From positions 1 to 10,503 of the forward strand of contig DATELN010000013.1 in the NCBI GenBank assembly GCA_035276605.1: a stretch of DNA of 10,503 bases, in the 5' to 3' direction. Positions within the stretch are counted from its first letter, which is position 1; each line of letters starts with the position of its first letter. Of this stretch, positions 5,037 to 10,503 are shown piece after piece. The translations under genes and the position numbers were made by a program. Below the pieces are notes generated by a model, which was not told the origin of the DNA, ran no database searches, and worked only from the letters and a program-made list of their open reading frames with translations. The DNA is from GCA-003244245 sp035276605 (GTDB lineage: Bacteria > Actinomycetota > Actinomycetes > Mycobacteriales > Pseudonocardiaceae).

Positions 5037-6358
5037 TGCGGCTGACCGCCCCGGTGGTGCTGCCCTGCGACGAGCAGTGCACGGTGCTGCGCGACGCCGT
5101 GGTAGACGTCGACGACGCTGGCCGTCTGGGTTATGTCGGGCCCTCGGCTGGCGCGCCGCCGTCGCCGGGTCCGATATCTGCGCTGACCGGAATCCTGATG
5201 CCCGGGCTAGTCAACGCCCATGCGCACACCGCCATGACCGGACTGCGCGGACTCGGCGGGGACCTCCCGCTGATGCGCTGGCTGACCGAGGTGATCTGGC
5301 CCGCCGAATCCCAGGTGGACGCCGACGACGTGCGCGCCGGCATGCTGGTCGGCGTTGTCGAGATGCTTAGTGCTGGAGTCACCACCAGCGTGGAGATGTA
5401 CTTCTACACCGAAGCAGTGGTGGATGCCGTGCTCGCCGCGGGTAGCCGGGCGGTGGTGACCCCGGGCATCATCGCGGCGCCGGGCTGGGATCGGCTGGGC
5501 ACCTGGCAGCAGATGCTTGATGACATCAGCCGCTGGATTGACGCCGACGGCATCCGGTTCGGGTCCGGTGACCGCATCGAGCTGGGTTACGGCCCGCACG
5601 CCGCCTACACGCTGCCCACCGAGGCGCTGGCCGCGGCCGGCGCGGCTGCTCAGCAGCGCGATGCGCTACTGCACATCCACGTCGCCGAGTCCGCCACCGA
5701 GGACACCGCGATCCGCGAGGCGCACGGGTCGGTGCCGCTGCTGCTGGAAAACCTTGGTGTGTTGCGGGCCGGGGCGCGGGTGCTGGCCGCGCATGCGGTG
5801 CAGCTATCCGACACCGACATCGCGGTGCTGTCCCGACACCGGGTTGGCGTCGCGCACTGCCCGGGATCCAACAGCAAGCTCGCCTCCGGGATCGCTCGGT
5901 TGTTGGACTTGCGCGCCGCCGGGATCGCCGTCGGCCTGGGCACCGACGGTCCGGCCTCGCATGACGACCTGGATCTGTGGAACGACGCCCGGCTGGCCGC
6001 CCTACTGGCCCGGCTGACCTCCGGCGACGCCGCCGCGGTGACTGCCGCGCAGGCGCTGCTGCTGGCCACCAGGGGTGGCGCGGCCGCGCTGGGACGCGAT
6101 GACCTAGGCACGTTGCGTCCCGGCGGGTGGGCCGATCTGGTGCACATCAGTGCTGACGATCCGGCGTTCGCGGCTGGGTTGGACGTCCCGGACGGGCAGT
6201 TGTTGGCCAACTTGGTGTGGGCCGCTGGGGCTCGGGCGGTGCGGGATGTGTGGGTTGCGGGAGAGCGGGTCGTGGACGGGGGCACGTCGACGCGGGTCGA
6301 TGTCGCGGAAGCGCACGCCACGCTGAGGTCCAGGGTGGCGAAGCTCACGACGGCTTGA
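5036..6358 (+). CDS. Amidohydrolase, MTA/SAH-deaminase type
   Basis: This 440-aa metal-dependent hydrolase of the amidohydrolase superfamily has the AtzA/MtaD/SsnA-like pattern. It shows PGLVNAHAHTAM (HxH at 62 and 64), LHIHVAES (H213, H215, E218), AHAVQL (H253), HCPGSNSKLASG (H274) and GTDGPASHDDLD (metal Asp 304). Relatives deaminate S-adenosylhomocysteine, methylthioadenosine or other adenosine-like compounds; the exact substrate cannot be read from sequence. Placed two genes after trmB, whose by-product is S-adenosylhomocysteine, the SAH-deaminase reading is attractive but inferred. The start is ATG 5036, overlapping the NYN stop by one base; GTG 5033 (one residue longer) is equally possible. 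No terminator is obvious after 6358. Confidence 0.85.
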   Translation: MRLTAPVVLPCDEQCTVLRDAVVDVDDAGRLGYVGPSAGAPPSPGPISALTGILMPGLVNAHAHTAMTGLRGLGGDLPLMRWLTEVIWPAESQVDADDVRAGMLVGVVEMLSAGVTTSVEMYFYTEAVVDAVLAAGSRAVVTPGIIAAPGWDRLGTWQQMLDDISRWIDADGIRFGSGDRIELGYGPHAAYTLPTEALAAAGAAAQQRDALLHIHVAESATEDTAIREAHGSVPLLLENLGVLRAGARVLAAHAVQLSDTDIAVLSRHRVGVAHCPGSNSKLASGIARLLDLRAAGIAVGLGTDGPASHDDLDLWNDARLAALLARLTSGDAAAVTAAQALLLATRGGAAALGRDDLGTLRPGGWADLVHISADDPAFAAGLDVPDGQLLANLVWAAGARAVRDVWVAGERVVDGGTSTRVDVAEAHATLRSRVAKLTTA

Positions 6359-6490
6359 TGTGCGTGGCGCACACACTTGGGGACTGAGCTCCAGTACCAT
6401 ACTCTGACTTTTGCAGGATGTGCGCAGACGGTAATCGGTACGGCTACCATACCTGGAGTTAGAACACCCGTTGGGGAGACTGGAGACACG
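6359..6490 (+). promoter_or_regulatory. Upstream region of the BRCT-like gene with repeated TACCATAC
   Basis: The 8-mer TACCATAC occurs at 6395-6402 and 6445-6452, 50 bp apart. Both contain TACCAT, a TAnnnT-type -10. The second lies 40 bp before the start codon and is the better promoter candidate, but no convincing -35 (17 nt upstream) is visible for either. Confidence 0.25.
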
Positions 6491-6805
6491 GTGGGTCGTC
6501 ACGCGGCCACCAAGGATCCGGTGCACGTGCTGTATCTCGGCAGTTCTGCTGACCTTGGAGCACTGCGCCGGATGATGGAGGCACACGGTGCGGTGACTCG
6601 CAGCCGGCTTACGCCTGCGGTCACGGTCGTGGTCGCCGACTCCTCGGTGCCCGCAGATCACCCCACTCTGCGCGCGGCAGGCATGCTGGGCATTCCGGTG
6701 ATGGAACCCGCAGAAGCCAAGGTCCGGTACGCCAGCTGGCGCACCGGCTCGGAATCAGCCCAGCCAGTAGTGGGTGCCCGCCGGAGCTGGCCGTTCCGCC
6801 GCTAG
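6491..6805 (+). CDS. Small stand-alone BRCT-like domain protein (104 aa)
   Basis: The 104-aa protein consists almost only of a BRCT-like fold pattern: VHVLYLG (11-17), ALRRMMEAHGAVTRSRL (24-40), TVVVAD (45-50), then TLRAAGMLGIPVMEPAEA (59-76), corresponding to the usual strand, helix, GG/GA turn, 'vt-lV-d', and 'A--lGIpi' elements. BRCT domains bind phosphopeptides or DNA, and in actinobacteria similar modules end some DnaQ-type exonucleases. A basic tail, GARRSWPFRR, follows. I chose GTG 6491 for its upstream GGAG (6482-6485) and because the longer frame to 6377 adds only low-complexity sequence. It is convergent with the DnaN-like gene, 14 bp between stops. The BRCT call rests on pattern reading, not a search. 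Confidence 0.6.
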   Translation: MGRHAATKDPVHVLYLGSSADLGALRRMMEAHGAVTRSRLTPAVTVVVADSSVPADHPTLRAAGMLGIPVMEPAEAKVRYASWRTGSESAQPVVGARRSWPFRR

Positions 6806-6819
6806 GCGCCCACAATTAA

Positions 6820-7974
6820 CTAGCCACGCAACCGCATCGACATCACCAAGTAGCGGTAGGAGCCGTCCCTGGTGTCGTCTGGGGTGTCTTTCGGGGCATC
6901 CGCATCCAGGCCGGTGACCGGGGTGATGACGGTGGGCTTGCTGGACTCGGTGAATGACATCCGAGCACGGGGAGTGGTGACCGCGCTGAGCCCGTCGAGC
7001 AGGTACCCGGCGTTGAAGCCGATGGTCAGCGGTTCGCCGGTGACTCCGACCTCGAGTTCCTCCTCGGCGCTGGACTCGTCCTCCGCCTCTGCCGACAGCT
7101 GCACCATCGCCTCGGAGAAGACCAGCCGCACCGGCGCGAACCGCTGCGCCACCAGGGCTACTCGTTTGAGTGCCGCGATGAACTCGGCGACGTCCACCTC
7201 GACGGAGGTGGTGACCTCGGTAGGCCACAGCGAGGCGAATTTGACGAACTCGCCGTCCAGCAGGCGGGTCAGCGTCTGCCGGCCATTTGCCGAAAAGCCA
7301 AGGAAACCGGCGTTATCGGCGGTGCCCATGGCCAGCACCACCTCGCTGGCCGAGCCGAGTGACTTGGCGACCTCCGCCAGCGTCTTGGCGGGAACGATGA
7401 GCGCGTTGGTGGGCACCGTGCCGGTCGGCGTCCACGGAATGTGCCGCTCGGCCAGCCGGTAGCGGTCGGTGGCGGCCAGGCTCAGCGTGTCGGAGCCGAC
7501 CTCCATGCGCACCCCGGTGAGCATGGGCAGGGTCTCGTCGCGGCTGGCCGCCGCGGTGACCTGCCCGATCGCGGTGGCGAAGACGTCACCACGGACCTTT
7601 CCAGAGGTGGCGGGGAGCTCGGGCACCGCCGGGTAGTCCTCGATGTGCAGCAGCGGCAGGTTGAACCGGGCCGACCCGCACCGGACGACCAGCCGGTTTC
7701 CTTCTGCGGTAACTCGCACATCCTTGGGTGGCAGGGCGCGGGCGATCTCGGCGAGCAGCCGGCCAGAGACCAGCACCCGTCCCGCGACTTTTTCGGTGAC
7801 GGGTACCTCGATCCGGTTAAGCACCTCGAAGTCAAAGCCCGAGACGATCATCGCGCCGTCGACCACCTCAAGCACCACGCCCGCGGTCACTGGAACCACC
7901 GGACGAGTCGGCAAGCCCTTCGCCGTCCATGCGATGGCCTCGGCGAACGCGTCGCGCTCTAGCTCGAACTCCAC
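6820..7974 (-). CDS. DNA polymerase III beta sliding clamp homologue (DnaN-like)
   Basis: The 384-aa protein has the three-domain length of DnaN. Visible are FELERDAFAEAIAW (3-16), RPVVPVTAGVVLE (24-36), TDRYRLAER (169-177, the clamp peptide-binding pocket strand with T, R and L kept), GFNAGYLLDGL (319-329), and the C-terminal YLVMSMRLRG. Canonical clamps end in MPMRL or MPVRL; here the Pro is Ser. Residues 357-371 form an acidic linker. DnaN is a ring dimer that tethers polymerases and repair proteins. The neighbours are not dnaA, recF or gyrB, so this is probably a second copy, as known for the GriR clamp in griselimycin-producing Streptomyces; a relocated sole dnaN cannot be excluded. GTG 7974 has AGGGATGG upstream. 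Tandem repeats lie 76-126 bp upstream. Confidence 0.85.
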   Translation of the reverse strand: MEFELERDAFAEAIAWTAKGLPTRPVVPVTAGVVLEVVDGAMIVSGFDFEVLNRIEVPVTEKVAGRVLVSGRLLAEIARALPPKDVRVTAEGNRLVVRCGSARFNLPLLHIEDYPAVPELPATSGKVRGDVFATAIGQVTAAASRDETLPMLTGVRMEVGSDTLSLAATDRYRLAERHIPWTPTGTVPTNALIVPAKTLAEVAKSLGSASEVVLAMGTADNAGFLGFSANGRQTLTRLLDGEFVKFASLWPTEVTTSVEVDVAEFIAALKRVALVAQRFAPVRLVFSEAMVQLSAEAEDESSAEEELEVGVTGEPLTIGFNAGYLLDGLSAVTTPRARMSFTESSKPTVITPVTGLDADAPKDTPDDTRDGSYRYLVMSMRLRG

Positions 7975-8049
7975 GTTGACCCACCATCCCTGCCAGTACT
8001 GGCTTTACGCCGGCTCGCCAGCGTACCGGTGCGGTGGTGATGTCGGCTC

Positions 8050-8101
8050 GGTGGTTGTCTCTGCTTGTCAGGTGGTTGTCTCTGGTCGTCAGTGGTTGTC
8101 A
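8050..8101 (-). repeat. 21-bp tandem repeats (2.5 units) upstream of the DnaN-like gene
   Basis: Unit 1 at 8050-8070 and unit 2 at 8071-8091 share GGTGGTTGTCTCTG and end in TGTCA or CGTCA. A third partial unit, GTGGTTGTCA, follows at 8092-8101. The 21-bp period puts sites on one DNA face, as in operator arrays or iterons. They lie upstream of GTG 7974 on the minus strand. Confidence 0.75.
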
Positions 8102-8258
8102 GGGGGCGAGGCATCCCGCACACTTGGGGCTGTCGGTGAACAAGCCGTAGGACCCGGTTCCACACGACGTCAGCCGGACCTCACGGTTACTGGGCATAAG
8201 CGCAATGCCCGGGGCGCCGATTGCGCAAGCGGCACCCCCCTGGCCGCTGGCGTACAGG

Positions 8259-8303
8259 CCGCCGACCGGGTTCCACCCCGCCCCCCTGATACCCGGTCGG
8301 CGG
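8259..8303. repeat. 13-bp perfect inverted repeat
   Basis: CCGCCGACCGGGT (8259-8271) and its exact complement (8291-8303) flank a 19-nt C-rich loop. It lies 214 bp beyond the AIM24 stop on that gene's strand, without a T-tract. It may be a terminator, an RNA hairpin or a protein-binding dyad. Confidence 0.6.
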
Positions 8304-8430
8304 TCCCTCCCCCATAGATTGCCCTGAAACGGGCCAGAGACGGGCTACCACCACGAACGATACGACTCTGGGCAACCAAGTGAAACGGGATGTCAGGCAA
8401 CCCTGACCTGTGGTTGTGAGCTCTTCAAGT

Positions 8431-8478
8431 ACCGCCAACCCCGGTGTTGATCACCTCAAACGACCGCCAACCTCGGTG
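8431..8478. repeat. 16-bp direct repeat pair, 32 bp apart
   Basis: ACCGCCAACCCCGGTG (8431-8446) recurs as ACCGCCAACCTCGGTG (8463-8478), one mismatch, with starts 32 bp apart, close to three helical turns. Each has ACCG...CGGT half-symmetry. They lie just after the AIM24 stop and could bind a dimeric regulator. Confidence 0.6.
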
Positions 8479-8516
8479 GTTTGCCGGGACTGTCTGCCGG
8501 GTGCGGGAAGGCTGGG

Positions 8517-9206
8517 CTAGCGTTGCACCCGCGCGGCGACGGCGTGCACCATCCATTCCAGGAACGCCTCGGGGTTGCGGGACTGCAACAGCACGCGCCC
8601 GGGCCCAACGAAGTCAAACACCCAGCCCTCACCGCTTTTCGCCGACTGGATGCTGCGGCCCTCTACAGCGCGGCGCAGCTGGAACTGGATGCTGAGGTCG
8701 TAGGCGACGACGTGGCCGGTGTCAATCGTGACGAGCTCTTGGGGCTGCAGGTCGACGACGTCCACCGCGCCGTAGATGCTGACCAGGGCCTCCCCTTCGC
8801 CGGAGGCCCGCAGGCCGAAGCCGCCTTCACCGCCGAACATGTTGGCCATGCCGCCCCACTGGGTGTCGATCTCAACACCGGCGGAGTTCGCGATCCAGCT
8901 ACCTCGGCGCAGGAAGAACGGCCGCTCCGGCGTGATGGTGATGGGTACCGTGTCGCCGGGCAGCATGCCGGCGACGTCGACCCAGCCGCCATTTGCTGGT
9001 GCGGTGTAGGTGGTGACGAAAAACGAGCCGCCGCCGAGCAGGCTGCGGGACAGGCCCTTCAAGAAGCCGCCCTCCGCCTTGGACTCGAGTTGGACGCCAG
9101 CGCTGTGCGCGATCATGGCGCCGCCCTCGACCCGCACTGGCTCGCTCGGCTCGAGGTGGCAGCGGGCGACGGTGAACGAGGGGTTGTGCCGGATATCAAC
9201 CTTCAT
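8517..9206 (-). CDS. AIM24 / TIGR00266-family protein
   Basis: The 229-aa protein starts MKVDIRHNPSFTVARCHLEP and follows the family pattern: GGAMIAHSAGVQLESKAEGG (28-47, with the glycine-rich segment ending in GFLKGLSRSLLGGGSF), FVTTYTAP, LPGDTVPI, SWIANSAGVEIDTQWGG, EGGFGLRASGEGEALVSIYGAV and a late DTGHVVAYD. These are mostly beta-sheet cytosolic or peripheral proteins; the bacterial function is unknown, and the yeast namesake affects mitochondrial inner-membrane architecture. There is no signal peptide or membrane helix. ATG 9206 is chosen over the longer frame to 9389 because family homology begins there and TAGGGT lies 8 nt upstream. It follows the response regulator by 136 bp on the same strand, so it may be a target or partner of that system. 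Confidence 0.82.
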   Translation of the reverse strand: MKVDIRHNPSFTVARCHLEPSEPVRVEGGAMIAHSAGVQLESKAEGGFLKGLSRSLLGGGSFFVTTYTAPANGGWVDVAGMLPGDTVPITITPERPFFLRRGSWIANSAGVEIDTQWGGMANMFGGEGGFGLRASGEGEALVSIYGAVDVVDLQPQELVTIDTGHVVAYDLSIQFQLRRAVEGRSIQSAKSGEGWVFDFVGPGRVLLQSRNPEAFLEWMVHAVAARVQR

Positions 9207-9214
9207 GGCCGCCG

Positions 9215-9220
9215 ACCCTA
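9215..9220 (-). promoter_or_regulatory. Candidate -10 / ribosome binding element of the AIM24-type gene
   Basis: TAGGGT on the minus strand, 8 nt before ATG 9206, inside GCTAGGGTCGGCGG, a near match to the tldD upstream element. It fits a leaderless -10 or an AGGG ribosome binding site. If leaderless, this gene has its own promoter in the 136-bp gap after the response regulator. Confidence 0.4.
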
Positions 9221-9342
9221 GCGAGTGGCGTGGCCACTGTTGGGCGACGGCGCCACCGGTATAGACCTCGGGCTGGCGGCGCCGCAGGTTGGCGGCGGTT
9301 AGCGGCACCCACGGTGGGGGTTGGCGGTACTTGAAGAGCCAC

Positions 9343-9993
9343 CTACTCGGCGAGGCCGTGCTCGATGGCGTAGCGGACCAGCTCGACACGGTTGTGCAGT
9401 TGCAGTTTGCGCAGTGCGGACTGCACGTGGTTTTCCACCGTCCGGTGGCTGATCACCAACGCGTCGGCGATCTGCCGGGCGGTGCGCCCGGTGGCCACCT
9501 GGCGCAGCACCTCGGTCTCCCGCCCGGTCAGCGTCGGCGCATCTAGCTGCGGTTGCCGGGCCATCCGGCGGTACTCGCCGAGCACCAGACCGGCCAGGCC
9601 GGGCGTGAACACCGCGTCCCCTTCAGCGGTCCGGCGCACGGCATCGACCAGCTCCTCCACCGACGCGGATTTAACGAGGTAACCCGACGCGCCCGCCTGC
9701 ACCGCCGCCAGCACGTCGGCATGGGCCCCGAAGGCCGACAGGACCAGCACCCGGATATCCGGCCAGCTGTCAATGATGCGCCGGGTGGCTTCCACGCCGG
9801 ACAGGCTGGCTGACTCTTCAGAGCCGAAGTGCAGATCCATCAGCACCACATCCGGACGGGCCGCCGGGATGATCCGCAATGCAGCCGCGCCATTGACTGC
9901 GGTAGCCACGTCGAAACCGCGCTCGCCGAGGTCGCGGGCCACGCCGGCCCGCCAAATCGGATGGTCGTCGACCACCATCACTCGGATCGTCAC
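9343..9993 (-). CDS. NarL/LuxR-type response regulator
   Basis: This 216-aa cytosolic DNA-binding regulator has an N-terminal receiver: acidic pair D9/D10 (VVDDHP), phospho-acceptor Asp 53 (VVLMDL), S86 (VLVLSAF) and K108 (GYLVKSA). The C-terminal helix-turn-helix is of the GerE/LuxR class, LTGRETEVLRQVATG (155-169) and the recognition region ISHRTVENHVQSALRKL (181-197). Odd: the loop after Asp 53 is HFGSEESASLSG, about four residues longer than the usual x-M-P-x-x-x-G and without the Pro. The GTG start at 9993 overlaps the kinase TGA (GTGA), so the pair is translationally coupled. The frame extends to 10035 but homology starts at TIRVMVVDD. Its targets are not visible; it may control the AIM24-type gene. 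Confidence 0.92.
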   Translation of the reverse strand: MTIRVMVVDDHPIWRAGVARDLGERGFDVATAVNGAAALRIIPAARPDVVLMDLHFGSEESASLSGVEATRRIIDSWPDIRVLVLSAFGAHADVLAAVQAGASGYLVKSASVEELVDAVRRTAEGDAVFTPGLAGLVLGEYRRMARQPQLDAPTLTGRETEVLRQVATGRTARQIADALVISHRTVENHVQSALRKLQLHNRVELVRYAIEHGLAE

Positions 9994-10503
9994 CGCAGCG
10001 CACCGTGCCTGACTCGAGCCAACCGCACCTCCCATTGCGTGCCGCGACCCGGCTCGGTTTCCAGAATCGCAGTGCCGCCCAGGTCGGCCACCCGGCCGCG
10101 AATCGATCGTGAGACTCCCATCCGGCCGCCGCTCTCCGCGCCGACCAGCTGTTCGGGGTCCAGGCCGGGACCGTTATCCCGGACGGTCAGCGCCACCTCC
10201 GCGCCGAGATCCTCAACCAGGACCCAGGACCTGACCTCCGGACCGCCATGGCGCGCGGTGTTGGCCAACGCCTCGCGAACCACGGCGACCAGCTCCGCGA
10301 CGTCGCTCGCCGGCAGCGGCACCGCGGTCGCCGGCACCGACACCTCGACTACTGGGCTGGCCAGCAACTGGATTGCACCGGCCAGATCTTGCTTACCAGT
10401 GCCGCCGGGTGGGGTAGCCAAGAACAGCGAGCGCAGCGCGATTTCTTGCTCGCCGGCCAGCCGGGCCAGCTCGCCGGCCTCTCCGCCAAGCTGGCCCGGC
10501 TGG
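9990..10503 (-). CDS. Two-component sensor histidine kinase, C-terminal part (runs off window)
   Basis: 170 residues are visible from the window edge to TGA at 9990. They include ELARLAGEQEIALRSLF, resembling the region after the phospho-accepting His of MacS/DesK-like kinases, and an HATPase domain: N box VREALANTARHGG (75-87; E77, N81, H85), G1 box RDNGPG (108-113), G2 GRMGVSRSIRGR (126-137) and PGRGTQWEV (151-159). The His-containing helix and any sensor or membrane domain lie beyond the edge. It autophosphorylates and passes phosphate to the coupled response regulator, which overlaps it by four bases. The signal is unknown. Confidence 0.9.
   Translation of the reverse strand, partial: QPGQLGGEAGELARLAGEQEIALRSLFLATPPGGTGKQDLAGAIQLLASPVVEVSVPATAVPLPASDVAELVAVVREALANTARHGGPEVRSWVLVEDLGAEVALTVRDNGPGLDPEQLVGAESGGRMGVSRSIRGRVADLGGTAILETEPGRGTQWEVRLARVRHGALR

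Larger units (their letters stand above)
7975..8516. other. 542-bp gene-free region rich in repeats and dyads
   Basis: The stretch between the AIM24-type gene and the DnaN-like gene has no ORF with credible coding character. It holds 21-bp tandem repeats (8050-8101), GCGCAAT/ATTGCGC (8200-8206, 8220-8226), a 13-bp inverted repeat (8259-8303), GTCAGG-CAAC-CCTGAC (8392-8407) and a 16-bp direct repeat pair (8431-8478). One weak DnaA-box-like GGTTCCACA occurs near 8157, not enough for an origin. It probably combines the 3' end of AIM24 and the control region of the DnaN-like gene, and could encode a structured RNA. Confidence 0.6.

Noticed and set aside
8127..8150. PafBC-type damage promoter (CTGTCGGTG then TAGGAC)
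   Set aside because: Spacing is 9 rather than 8, the -10 lacks the final T, and no plus-strand gene follows.
2489..8454. Shared 11-mer GTGTTGATCAC at 2489-2499 and 8444-8454
   Set aside because: Short, in unrelated contexts, with no flanking similarity; likely coincidence.
7975..8516. Replication origin next to a dnaN-like gene
   Set aside because: Only one weak DnaA-box-like site (near 8157), no dnaA, recF or gyr genes, and no AT-rich segment.

Overview
The window looks like chromosomal DNA of a high-GC actinomycete (Actinomycetota). The evidence is strongly GC-biased third codon positions, frequent GTG starts, GTGA/TGATG translational-coupling overlaps, -10 hexamers of the TAnnnT type placed 8-9 nt before start codons (leaderless-style), and families common in that phylum (DUF6457, a TrmB/NYN pair, an AIM24-type protein, a MacS/NarL-like two-component pair). 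I cannot name the genus. The trmB-NYN pair recalls mycobacteria, but the next gene here is an amidohydrolase, not mmpL3.

Layout. (1) 1-1848, minus strand: a tldD-tldE peptidase pair (tldE cut by the window edge), overlapping by GTGA. (2) 1849-3394: the accessory-looking region. Two small plus-strand genes (62 and 75 aa) share the N-terminus MRISD[I/V]FT and are otherwise very different, one with six cysteines and one with two. Each lies about 220-260 nt downstream of a copy of a ~100-bp direct repeat that carries a promoter (TTGCAG, 17-18 nt, TAGCTT), a CTG-TTG-CAG dyad over the -35, and a GTG micro-ORF at the expected transcription start. Strong hairpins separate the units. (3) 3395-6358: a small DUF6457 gene divergent from a three-gene plus-strand run: trmB (tRNA m7G46 methyltransferase), a NYN/PIN-like putative nuclease, and an MTA/SAH-deaminase-type amidohydrolase. 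(4) 6491-7974: a stand-alone BRCT-like protein convergent with a DnaN (beta sliding clamp) homologue that lies away from any dnaA/recF context. (5) 7975-8516: a 542-bp gene-free region with 21-bp tandem repeats, a 13-bp inverted repeat and a 16-bp direct repeat pair. (6) 8517-10503, minus strand: an AIM24/TIGR00266-type gene preceded by a response regulator and the C-terminal part of its sensor kinase (cut by the window edge).

How they may work together. Kinase and regulator form one coupled two-component unit, with the AIM24 gene next downstream. TrmB makes S-adenosylhomocysteine, a candidate substrate of the deaminase two genes on. The least explained part is the tandem small-peptide locus divergent from tldD/tldE. 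TldD/TldE are known to process some ribosomally made peptides such as microcin B17, so a peptide natural product or regulatory peptide system is possible, but no modification enzyme, transporter or immunity gene is visible here and the link is inference.
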